Assembly (NCBI GenBank): GCA_902728285.1
Contig: CACVBU010001120.1
Location: 1,488,001-1,552,000 of the forward strand
Source of the DNA: Clytia hemisphaerica
Lineage: Eukaryota > Cnidaria > Hydrozoa > Leptothecata > Clytiidae
Length of the DNA: 64,000 nt
Direction of reading: 5' to 3'
Positions 1 to 12,500 of the stretch are shown here, one piece after another. How positions within the stretch are numbered: the first letter of the stretch is position 1; each line of letters starts with the position of its first letter. Under the pieces are notes generated by a model that worked only from the letters and a program-made list of their open reading frames with translations, was not told where the DNA came from and searched no databases. Both the position numbers and the translations under genes were made by a program.

Positions 1-416
1 TCGAGGCCAACATCTAGTGAATGTCACGGCACTTTACAATGCTGGGAGTATCTACCCACGCTCTTATTTTAGAAAAGTATATTCCAGCACCTTGGTAAGA
101 GTCGAGCTTGGGCTTCCTAGATGGGGGTCATGTTAATGTTAGTTTGAATCACAGATCCCTACAACACCGCATGATTATGGCGACTCGAAAAAATGAAACT
201 TTGAGAGTAATGAAAACTAACCTAGATTGAAACGAAGATGCGGCGGTTGAGTAAATAAAGAGTCATAGGTGATCGAAAAGGTCTAAAATGTGTGTATCGG
301 CAAAGTAGCAAAAAAAAACCACTTAACTAATCTAGAAAATAAAATAAAATAGAGATAAATTGAGACAAATCACCGGTACTTACCAGTAACAAGAACTGAT
401 TCTATTCTTACCATAG

Positions 417-593
417 AGTCCGACCCCACCACCAGAGGAGGAACCACCAGTGGTGCACATCCTCAACTCCCATTCGTTGATCGACGAGCTACGCGAACAA
501 ACAGATACCACTGATCTCACCGTCTCCGAACATCTGAGAGATAGTTACGGAACAGGGACTATCACTGTCTCCGAATATTTGGCTAATAACTAC
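417..593 (+). CDS. Probable upstream exon of the bZIP gene
   Basis: An acceptor ending CCATAG at 411-416 and a perfect donor (TAC|GTAAGT) at 593/594 bound 59 codons open in phase 0. The translation starts SPTPPPEEEPPVVHIL and continues with an acidic, Thr/Ser-rich stretch containing two TVSE repeats. Proline plus acidic residues would suit an activation region. Phase 0 at its end matches the phase 0 start of the 18419 exon, and no other plus-strand gene is seen between them. The link across a 17.8-kb intron is inference, and the exon could belong to another gene. No start codon precedes it in frame within the exon, so at least one exon lies further upstream. Confidence 0.55.
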
Positions 594-3500
594 GTAAGTC
601 TATCTAGTTCTTTCTTTCATTTATTGATTTTAGTTTGTTTAATCGTTCCTTCGTTTGTTCTTTGTTAGGTAGTTAACCGGTGCTAAAGTCTGGCGTAAAA
701 TTGTCAAGTTTTAAAGCGATTTTCTCACCTTTCATCTATGCAAAATATAAAAAATTATACACCGTCAAAAAGATATCTTGGCGTTTTTAGAAAAATCGTA
801 GCCACAAATTTTAGAGACAGACTTTAGTTAACAATTCGTTTTTCAATATCTTTGGTTATTTCGTTTAATCATTCAGTTGCGTTCGTTTTTAAATCTTAAT
901 TATCAGTTCAGGAAATAGCATATAGAATCGCAGCGAAATGCAATATTCCGCAATTTCACCCTAGCATTTAAATTTCCTACCTAGCGATTTTTGACAATGA
1001 TGCTTGGAAATAAGGAGGGATTTTGCCCGATTTTGCTTTTTTTTTCGAATTGAATTGATCAACTTTCATAATTTTAAATCACAAGCTTCAATTGAAAGTG
1101 TGTTGGGAAAAACCGCATGTTGTGAAATATTGCAGCGGAACTGTGCAGTTTTGTCAGTTTCTTCGTTTTTAAATACCACAATTGATTCTTTCGTTTGATA
1201 ACGATTCGTTTGTTTTAGTCACGAATTTGTTTATTCGTTATTTAGTTCATTTCTTAGTTTGTTAATTCGTTTATTCGTTCGTTTTCAAATCATTCTTTCC
1301 TTTAGTTACGAATTCATTTCTCCGTTTTTGAGTTCATTTGTTCGTTCGTTATTTCGTTAAACCGTTCGTGTTTTTATTCCTCTATTTGATGGCAATTTGC
1401 TTTTTCATTATTTAGCTCATTAATTAATTTGTTATTTTGGTAATTCGTTAATATGTTCGTTTTCAAATCTTTCTTTCCTTTAGTTACAAATTTGTTCATT
1501 CGTTATTTAGTTTATTTGTTAGTTCATTAATTCGTTAATATGTTCGTTTTCAAATCATTCTTTTCTTTAGTCACGAATTTGTTCATTCGTTATTTAGTTC
1601 ATTTGTTAGTTCGTTAATTCGTTAATATGTTCGTTTTCAAATCATTCTTTTCTTTAGTCACGAATTTGTTCATTCGTTATTTATTTCATTGGTTAGTTCG
1701 TTAATTCGTTAATATGTTCGTTTTTAAATCTCTCTTTCCTTTAGTTACGAATCTGTTTCTTCGTTATTTAGTTCATTGGTTAGTTCGTTAATTCGTTGAT
1801 ATGTTCGTTTTTAAATCTCTCTTTCCTTTAGTTACGAATTTGTTTCTTCGTTATTTAGTTCATTGGTTAGTTCGTTAATTCGTTGATATGTTCGTTTTTA
1901 AATCTCTCTTTCCTTTAGTTACGAATTTGTTTCTTCGTTATTTAGTTCATTTTTAAGCTCGTTAATTCGTTAATATGTTCGTTTTCAATTCTTTCTTACC
2001 TTTAGTTACGAATTTGTTTCTCCGTTATTTAGTTCATTTGTTAGTTCGTTAATTCGTTAATATGTTCGTTTTCGTCAAATCATTCTTTTCTTTAGTCACG
2101 AATTTGTTCATTCGTTATTTATTTCATTGGTTAGTTCGTTAATTCTTTAATAATTATGTTCGTTTTTAAATCTCTCTTTCCTTTAGTTACGAATTTGTTT
2201 CTTCGTTATTTAGTTCATTTGTTAGTTCATTAATTCGTTAATATGTTCGTTTTCAAATCATTCTTTTCTTTAGTCACGAATTTTTTCATTCGTTATTTAG
2301 TTCATTTGTTAGTTCGTTAATTCGTTAATATGTTCGTTTTCAAATCATTCTTTTCTTTAGTCACGAATTTGTTCATTCGTTATTTATTTCATTGGTTAGT
2401 TCGTTAATTCGTTAATATGTTCGTTTTTAAATCTCTCTTTCCTTTAGTTACGAATTTGTTTCTTCGTTATTTAGTTCATTGGTTAGTTTGTTAATATGTT
2501 CGTTTTCAAATCATTCTTTTCTTTAGTCACGAATTTGTTTCTTCGTTATTTAGTTAATTTTTTAGTTCGTTAATATGTTCGTTTTCAATTCTTTCTTACC
2601 TTTAGTTACGAATTTGTTTCTTCGTTATTTATTTCATTGGTTAGTTCGTTAATTCGTTAATATGTTCGTTTTTAAATCTCTCTTTCCTTTAGTTACGAAT
2701 TTGTTTCTTCGTTATTTAGTTCATTGGTTAGTTCGTTAATTCGTTGATATGTTCGTTTTTAAATCTCTCTTTCCTTTAGTTACGAATTTGTTTCTTCGTT
2801 ATTTAGTTCATTTGTAAGTTCGTTAATTCGTTAATATGTTCGTTTTCAAATCTTTCTTTCTCTTTAGTTACGAATTTGTTTCTTCGTTATTTAGTTCATT
2901 TTTAAGCTCGTTAATTCGTTAATATGTTCGTTTTCAATTCTTTCTTACCTTTAGTTACGAATTTGTTTCTCCGTTATTTAGTTCATTTGTTAGTTCGTTA
3001 ATTCGTTAATATGTTCGTTTTCGTCAAATCATTCTTTTCTTTAGTCACGAATTTGTTCATTCGTTATTTAGTTCATTGGTTAGTTCGTTAATTCTTTAAT
3101 AATTATGTTCGTTTTTAAATCTCTCTTTCCTTTAGTTACGAATTTGTTTCTTCGTTATTTAGTTCATTTTTAAGCTCGTTAATTCGTTAATATGTTCGTT
3201 TTCAATTCTTTCTTACCTTTAGTTACGAATTTGTTTTGAATTGAATCATAGGAATCTTTTGATTTTTGGTACAATGGTGCAAAATGGTGATGGCCAAAAT
3301 GTGACGGAGCCCGATTTTCGAAAAAAAACTTTTTTGGGCAAATTTGGGCCAAAAAACGGCTAAAAAACGGGTTTTTTGGACTTATCTGGAATTATTTCTG
3401 ATTTTTTGCATGAAAGTAGGGTACCATCATAGGTAAAAGATGACTCAAACAGATTTTTGCAAAAAAATTTTGTGGGCGCAAAAAACGCACGTTTATCTAT

Positions 3501-6500
3501 AAGAATCACTATTAATAAGCATACATCAATGTTCTTAGTCAAATTACTCAATTTTGTTATGAGATAGATGTTTTTTTGCTCATGAGGGCTTACTTTTGAA
3601 GAATATGTCTGTTTAGACATGAAATTTTAGTTGCTGGGCGTGTTTTTATAGAACAACTGGCCAAGTTCGATATTTTTTTATAAGCACATCAATTACTTAG
3701 GTATTAACTTTTATCGAGATTGGCTCTTTCATTCTTTGTGATTTTTCGCACAAAGATGAATAACTATAAACCCTCGAATGTAACGTAGCCCGATCTTCAA
3801 AAGAAAATGCAAAAAATCATAAAGAATGAAAGAGCCAATCTTGAGAAAAGCTAATACCTAAGTAATTGATAATGTGCTTATAAAGAAAATATTGAATTTG
3901 GCCAGTTTTTCTATAAAAACACGCCAAGTAAACAAAAGTTCATGTCTAAACACACAGATTCTTTAAAAGTAAGCCCTCGTGAGCAGTGATTCTTATAGAT
4001 AAACATGCGTTTTTTGAGCCAACAAAATCTTTTTGCAAAAATCTGCTTCAGCCATCTTTTACCATGATGGGGTTACTTTCAAGCAAAAAAAAACGTTTTT
4101 TAGACGTTTTTTGGCCCAAATTTTCCCAAAAAACTAAAGATGCATAACTATAAACCCTCGAATGTGACGGAGCTCGTTTTTTGAAAAAAAAATTTGAGGT
4201 GAATTTCAGCTAAACTTTTTTTTCTGACTTTTTGCATGAAAGTAGGTAAAAGATGGCTCAAGCAGATTTTTGTAAAAAAAGAATTTTTCAGCTCAAAAAA
4301 CGCTTGTTATCTATAAGAATCACTATTAATAAGCATACATAAATGTTCTTAAAATTACTCAATTTTTTGATGAGATATGTTTTTTTGCTCACGAAGTCTT
4401 GAATATGAAAGAATATTTCAAGAGCATGAAATTTTGGTTCCTAAACGTTTATTTTATAAGAAACAAACGACTAATTTTAATAGATCGTCACTATTTGTGT
4501 TCTGAATGATTGTTTAATGGTCACACTCACGTAGATATCAATTATATATGTGTTAAATTCATAACCAGGTAGGTCCATAAAAGTATCACTTGTTTAGTTC
4601 ATTAATTTTTAGTTCGTTAAAATGTTAATTTTCAAATCTTTCTTTCCTTTAGTTACGAATTTGTTTTTTAGAAATTTTCTTTATTAGTTATTCTGCTCGT
4701 TCATTCGTTCGTTCAGCTACTGATTTGTCAATATTTTCGTTCTTTCTTTGACAATATCAAACCAATTGCAAATGCCTTATGTAATGTCAGGTTGAATTAC
4801 ACTGTATCGATGCCTGTTGAATTTCAACATAACTATAATCTAATTCGTTCTTTTAGATACATTTCGATTTAGGTTGCTGAAATCTTCCAACAATTCCATG
4901 TTTCCTTGTTTTCGTTATTTCTTACACGAGGCTATTAATTTCAAATCAAGCTCTTAACCATGGCTATTACCATTACTAAATAAACTGTATTTTACGGGGA
5001 AGCATCTTGCTCTCAATGAAATTTTTATGGATAATTGGAGATGATTTGCGAAATTTTGCTTCGGCCCGCTGCCTGATTAGTATTTTACAGACCAGAATGC
5101 AAACTTGGCTAAAATTTTATTTTGACCGAGTAGCTCTTTTGATTTGAATGGAATTTGTTTCTGAAGGCTATTTTGCCAAGTAAAAGGGACACGTAATAGA
5201 AAAAAATTTACCCCGTCGGTATTTAGTACTTAGACCGGTCTGTAAAATACACATCAGCCCCCCTACCGGAACTCAGGAACTACTGGAGCTTGCAGCTTGA
5301 AATTTTCACCAGAACAGTATGCAAAATATCAGTTTCTCCGTTTTTTACCTAAAATGATTACTTTTAGCATAACATAATTTGCTGTAAGCTTGTATTATTT
5401 CAAGTCACTTGCATTTTCCAATCCCTAGATACAGAAACCTTTGACGTCATCAATGATGCCGAAATTTTCACCAAAGATGCCAATTCATATTTGGTACACA
5501 CTTGCAAAACTTCAAGTCAATTTAGTAACTATTTCTCGACGAGTATTTCTAACGACGAATCATGGTAGTCGACAAATTTTTTGCCGATGATTTTTCTTAA
5601 TTACGATTAATTTTTGCCGAAGATTATTTTAGTTCGGCTTAATGTACTATTTACAACAAAGATTCCGACAGGAGGTAAAGGAAATACAATGATTGCTCAG
5701 TTTATTGGTGTTTTGTAGCCTTCAGGGATTTCATTCTTTTTTCCTTTTCACTAAAACGTTATTACTGTACGAAATTCGCTGGCAAAATTTATTCGTCTGG
5801 AGTGATGTATTTATTGCCGCTGAATTTTACGTAAAATACAAGACTGCGTCCATTTTTAATGAGGGCTCCGTCATCATACTGCACACAAGTTGGTCGTATT
5901 TACATCAATTTCAAAGAATCATTCAAGAAGGCGCATGTGTCAATTTTCCGTGGATTAATTAGATACTTCCAGCAGCTTAAGAGAGTTGAAGAATCTTTTT
6001 AATTGTCAACTATTATCAAAATCTGTTATTGTTTTTTTTCGAAAATTCTTGCTGGGTCATATAGTATTTTTATCTAGTTAATTGTTCAGTCTTTCCTATT
6101 ATTTGTCCTTGCGTAATTTGAAAGGGAACAATTTCTTGATCTGAAAATTTATCTTTTTGTTGTGAGTATAAATATCACTTTTTACATTAACCGGTAGAAA
6201 GATCGTCGGTGAAAAAAATCACCGGCAAAAATATTAGTTGACATAAATTTCGTCACTTGCCAAAATATTCCATGAAATTGTTTATTACGAAGTTTTTATA
6301 GCCGATGTATGTTTTTTGCCAACAAATTCTTTTTGCCGGTGAACTATTTACCAGATTAATGACGACTTCTTTCAGGAATTAACGCGTGAAAACACCAAAA
6401 AGCTGAACAATTATTCAACTTCCTATCTGCCCATGTGGCAATCTAAGCACAATAAACCCAAAGTTTATTCAATTTCAAATGGAAAGAAGTTCAAAATAAT

Positions 6501-9500
6501 CAAGAAATCATTTGGTAAAAATATTCATCGGAAAACATCAATGGTCGGTCGAAAACACAAAAGTCGGCCATGAAAGATTCGTCGGCAAAAAAATTGATTT
6601 TTTCATCTTGCAATCTTGCTCCGTCTAAAAAATATTCAAACGATGTTTGGTGTTGGTCAATTAACTTCTAATTTTGCCACAATTAAAATATTCAAAAAAC
6701 CTAATTATTGAGATTTGAGTGCATTTTCCGTTCAGAAAATTAATTTGACCTGTATACAATATAATTGTTCAAGTATTTTTTCTAGTTTTAACTATATAAT
6801 ACTTAATGTGAAAGCAAATCCTGGTTCTTTCTCTGAGAACATGAGTATCCATGGCAACTGACACACGATCATGTATCAGAAGTTGGGAGTAGTCAAATGA
6901 AATTGTTGCATCACAATTAATATCAGGTCGCATGAGATTTGAGAATAAGACATCTTCTTAAGTGGATATAGCTTTTAGCTCCCCGAAAAAGAGTCGGGTA
7001 AAGGTTATTTTGTATAATTTGAAATGATCAGCTTAGAAAGTGGCCGACCTCTAACGGCTTCCCAATGAAATTGTTTTTGACAACTTCTGATACTGTAATT
7101 TAGCAAAATATAACTTGAGATCAGATCGTGAAAAACAAACGATCTGACGAATATCTCGAATTTGTAAGGACCGCGCCCGTAGGACTGGGAATGACAATAA
7201 AGCTGCGTGATTATGTTTAAAAATAGGGCGCCGTATCAGACAAAAGATAAATTTTTGACATCACGGCACGTAACGGTATTCTTGTAATGTATTGACTATT
7301 TTGCTCAGATAGTTAATTTTCAAGCGCCTACAGAGGTTTTACCCTGCGCCAATAATGCCAATCTGTTATCAAGTTAGCAAAAGAAAGCTCAAAATGTCAC
7401 TAAATGGAAAATAATCTTTAAATGTCTTTAACAGTTATTTTTAAGGCCATAATTATATTAGTGATTCATCAAGATAATGAAAACCTCTCTGAGATGTTTC
7501 CTAACTGTGTAAAATCACGATTATTTTACTTTCGGTGTTTCGGTGGTCATTAGTGAACGGAAATCATTTCATTGTAAATGGAATATTTTGTGCGTTACTT
7601 CATCAATTTGAAACGGCCTTGAAAACGGGATTACTGAAATAATTATTACATTCTGAAAACAATAGATGAGAGGACGCCGCCACCTCACGAACGATCGGAA
7701 AGTGAAGATCTCTGTTACCAACAACTGACTTTCTAAAGAGGAGTTATTTTCTGAATGCTAATTTCCTTTGCACGAATGTTTAACCATCACATTGTATCGC
7801 CAAGTTGATGCATATGTATTTTGTGCTAGTTTTATACTTTATCAAATTTCGTTATTGGTATACTTTTTATGGTGATTTGTTTAAATGCAAGATGGCGGAC
7901 AACAGTGGCAAAGATGTTAGTTGGTATGCTTTTATGTTGCGTTGATGCCAAATATATATTTTCCAATTTATCTGACCTTTTGACTTCTGTAGCCATCGAA
8001 AGGGCAACCCTAAGGGCCATTTTCCCATCAGTTTCACCTATTTTCCTGTGCAATTATCTTCACAATTTATGTAGTTTCTGTATCTATCCGTAGACATGTG
8101 TTTCGTCCTTCCCAGGACTCTTCAATGCGGCTTCAATGCGAGACTGTAGTTTATGTATACAACTCTTAGCCTAACTATAAGATCAGTCTATTTATGTTTT
8201 ACTCAGTTCACCTGTCCTGGTATAGTTAAGAAAAAAGGGATGAAACAGTTAAGTTAGCATAAGTTTTGTATTTGCTGGTAGCTAAAAGTATGTTTTTTTT
8301 AGGAGGGTCCTCAAAAAATATGACACTTTCAGCCACAAGATTTTAAACTTAAATCATTGATTACTGCAATTATCTACAGGCTGAACTGGGAAAGAACATT
8401 GAGTTTAAAGCTTAGAGTAGAATCTTTAACCTTTCCCAGGCAAGAAAAAATCAAAAACCATTAATTTCCCATCCAGAACGCGTCTAGAACGCGCCACAAT
8501 CATGACGACGAATTGTATCTAGCGGTTCCTTTGTTTTTGAGGAATACATTATTTGAAATTTAGCGATAGATTTTACTTTCAATCTCGCGTTTGTGTAAAA
8601 CCCACGCGAAACGTTCTGGATGGGAAATTAAGTAGTTCATTTCCCATCCAAAAGTTTCTACTCTAGCCCCTTCTGGGCTTTAAACTCAATGGGAAAGAAT
8701 AGACTTAGGCTAGGGGGTTGTCGGAGAAAGACAATTTTACCATATTTTAAGTGTGGTATTTTAGATTATTATCCCTGGAAATATCTCTCCAAGGATTTAT
8801 AATTTTCAGCATAAATGATATAGCTTATAAAATATTTTAAGAGAGCAGATGACCCCATGGATAGAAATACTTTAATTTTTGGATACTTTAAAGTTCCAGG
8901 GTTTTTCTCGAATTATTTTGGTGACATTAGAATAATTGAACAAGGAAAAAATATTGTAGATAGTCGGTCGTTATGTGCTAAGTAGATACTTTCGGCTTTT
9001 CTTTAAGGTCTTGTATATCACGAATTTAAACTCGGATCAAAGATGTAAAAGTCGGTTCCTTCTTCAGTAAGGTATCACAAAAATTGACACATTTCCAAAA
9101 CAAATTTATTTTTTATGTCAAATATATCGTTTAAACCGTAATTTATTGAATATTTGAGATAAAAAAAGCATTTTAGACTCAAGGAACTTTTTTCTAAAGC
9201 CTTTATCAGAATACAATAGCTGTTTACAAGAACAAAGGACATTTTCAGTTTTTGCTCACTTTGGGCATGATGAGTGACGTCATCAAAAAAAGTTTAAGGC
9301 AAAAGTTACCTTATAGGACAATGATCTTGTGTGTCAAATTTCATTCAAAAAGACCCACTAGATCAAAAGTTAAGGGGTGGTACAGGAACAGCCCCCCCTA
9401 GTTTTGAATCGCCCCTAAAAGCCTAGTATGAATAGGGTTAAACCTGATTGAATTTCTCAAACAATTTGATAGCCATGATGAATATTATGAATTTTTTTGT

Positions 9501-12500
9501 AAGTTGCCAAACAAACAATGACCCTTTGTTGCATTTTTGTATATTTTTGTGAACGCCAATATTTGACATAATGTAATTACATTCTGGTCTGTAAAATAAT
9601 CAATCTTCGTCATAAATTGTTATGACCTAATTGCATTTTTTTTCTTAAATACTGGATTGCTTTGTCATCGCTTTTAATGAGGTATGCTTTTAGTTCTTCC
9701 GCTTACAGTAAGGGTAATTATGAATGTTAAGTACACTCTATTATTTTATCAAGTATTTTTTCCCCTCAAGGCTAAGCAGTTTTTGCAACACAGTATGCAT
9801 TATGAACGATCTGTTAGGTTATACAAGTTGATATCGAAACTTAAAATTTCAATATATAATACTTTGGTTCAGTTTCCAAAGGGTTTATTTTTTCATTCTC
9901 TTAACCTTTTAACCTCGTGAACATACGAGGAAAAATATTTTTATTTCGTACAAGGAAAAATTTGACTCTATGATTGTGGTGAGTCGATAATTGGCTTTTA
10001 ATAAGACCCTACTTGAACACGGAACTTAGATGACATGGTTTATTGTTCTTTTAAATTCATAAATATCTGCCAATAATCTTGTTTAGTCAAGTACTTTTAT
10101 TTGAAAAAAATTATATGATGACCTCAGCGTTAGTTTTAATATCGTACCATGTTTAAACCACATCTTGTCAATAAAATACTGCACATTCCATAGTAATGAC
10201 CTAAAATAAACCAATAACCCACAAACTGCAAGGGATGACCCAAACCATTCACTCCATTACACATTTTCACAAAGCGTCTACAAATCAATTTGAAAGTTTC
10301 AGATGACTATAAATATGGAATAAGTTTTGCCCATTATTTGCAAGCTACATTAAATAATTTGCATCCCTTCATCATTTTAATGCCAATGTACATGGCAGAA
10401 ATACACGAAAGACAAAGGAAAGATAATTTAGAGCTTAGAATAAATGAAGAACAGTCTCGTTCTTAAATTACAGGAATTTCTAAGAACTCACTCATCATTA
10501 AGCCTCTTCTTCCAAGCCCTTCAAATTATAATTAGCCTTCGGGTGCTCGTAACATGGCGTATTAACGCTAAAAGTGTTCTTAAAATGTTCTTGATTTAAC
10601 TACTTCGTAAGTATTTTTGTGCAATTTCCTAATTTGGTGTTTTAGAGCCCTTAAAGCCTTAAAATGTTCCTAACTTGTTCTTAATATTTTGGTCATGGAG
10701 GCTATTTGAGGACAGTTAAGATTTATAAATTTTGAAAATTTTTCTTGGATTTGAACCTAAAATCTTTTAGAAAAATGAAAATTTGAGTCATCTCATAGAA
10801 TGCCCCCTGAGCTTAGAGGGGGGGTTAAGGGTAAAAAATTGGGCCACCTCAAAGGGGGCTATGTTTTGAGTAATCGAACTTGGGGCTATGCTGATAATTC
10901 AAATTATTTTCAATTTTCAAAAATTTGAGAAATCAATTTCATCAATTTTCTACTTTAAATACGCCCATAACAGTTTGCATATTTCATCTTTATTTGTCTT
11001 TATCCCTTGCCTTAAGATTGTGAATGAATTCGGTATTTGCAACTTAGAAGCACAATATTTTTTTGATTTTCAGTTTAGCTTAATTTAATTTTTGGGGGCT
11101 GGCGCATTCTATGGTTCTTTAAAAAATTGTGCTAAGTCATTCGTAAAATCTCCCATAAAAATTTAAAAATTCTGGTATTATCCCTAAAAACTAAAAACAT
11201 TACTAATTTCAATTTAATCAGATTTAATATCTCAAATTGCCGCTATATTGTTATTATCACTATCGTCACTGTTAGGTTGTTTTGCACCTTTTTGCGAAGG
11301 ATATTTTTTAGTCCAATTTTATTAATTTATGTTGCTTTGATAACAATGTCTTTGTACATTCAAAATTTGTTGATTTTTTTATTGGTAATGAAAATTTGGA
11401 GAAAAGAAAATGTTACGATTTAATTTTAAGTTGAAACACCCATATATATACAACACATTTTGCAGTTTGAAACTGGTGAAACATATAGAGTCATTGAGGA
11501 TTTTTATTCAATCGATTGTAACATTTTATTGTAAGCACAAAGAAATGCGTTTACAACAAAGGATTTTTTTGAAAGCTAAAAACATCAGTGTAATTGAATT
11601 CAACTTTCTCAACTTAGAAGTATTAAAAATATTACAACTTACGAGGCTTACCCATCGGTTTTTATATTGCAACTTTTAAATAATACCACTTTGAAATCGC
11701 CATATTTATTCATACACGCTTTTTTTTTTATAAGAATGGTGTAAATCTATTTCATCACGGATATTCTTAGCTTTTTTGGGAAAATCATCCCAAAATATTC
11801 TTACTGCTTTTTCTTAGGTTAGGGTCCTAATTCAGACTAGATTTAACATTTAGTACATACGTCTCAAACATGATGGCATTTTTGTGAAAGGAGTGAGCCT
11901 AACTTGGGGGTAATTGACAATTTATAATTGAAAATGCTCTAAAAATGGCATTCTTAGCTTGAGTTGCAAAATTCTATGATGGTGATATTCTTAACATATT
12001 CTTAATTTTTTGGCCATTTTCATCATGGACATTCTTATAAAGTGTATTCTTATAAAAAAAAAAGCGTGTATTTTAAGGATTTAACCAGATTTCGAGACTT
12101 GGTGTATGCTTCGAATTCGACGAATTCTTCAGTAAGGAAGGGTTTATTTTAGTCTTCTGAAAAATGAACCAATTTCTTCATATTTTCGTATTATATTCTG
12201 GAACAAAAATTATTTCGAAACTATTTTGAAATGTAAGACAGAAATGAACAAAAAACTGATACAAGCAATATCAGAAAAGGCTGATGACCTTGGTAACCGT
12301 AAGGTTGTCCTTCGGGAAGACATAAAAATTGCTTCAATGTGCCTCCAATGTGACATAACCTACATCTCCATTTTGTGACAATATTACACTCACCTGCTAA
12401 AAATAACCTGAACTTTCATTGGAAAATTGTTCTTTGACGTAGATTGACATCACTGTTTTTGTTCAGATTTGCTCTATATAGTAATACCATTCATATTTAT

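Noticed and set aside
1250..3240. CRISPR-like array
   Set aside because: Repeats are contiguous 87-bp units without unique spacers, in a eukaryotic intron.
7832..8093. Overlapping 73-74-codon frames on both strands
   Set aside because: No recognisable domain, no splice signals, inside a long intron. The minus-strand peptide looks protein-like but I could not place it.
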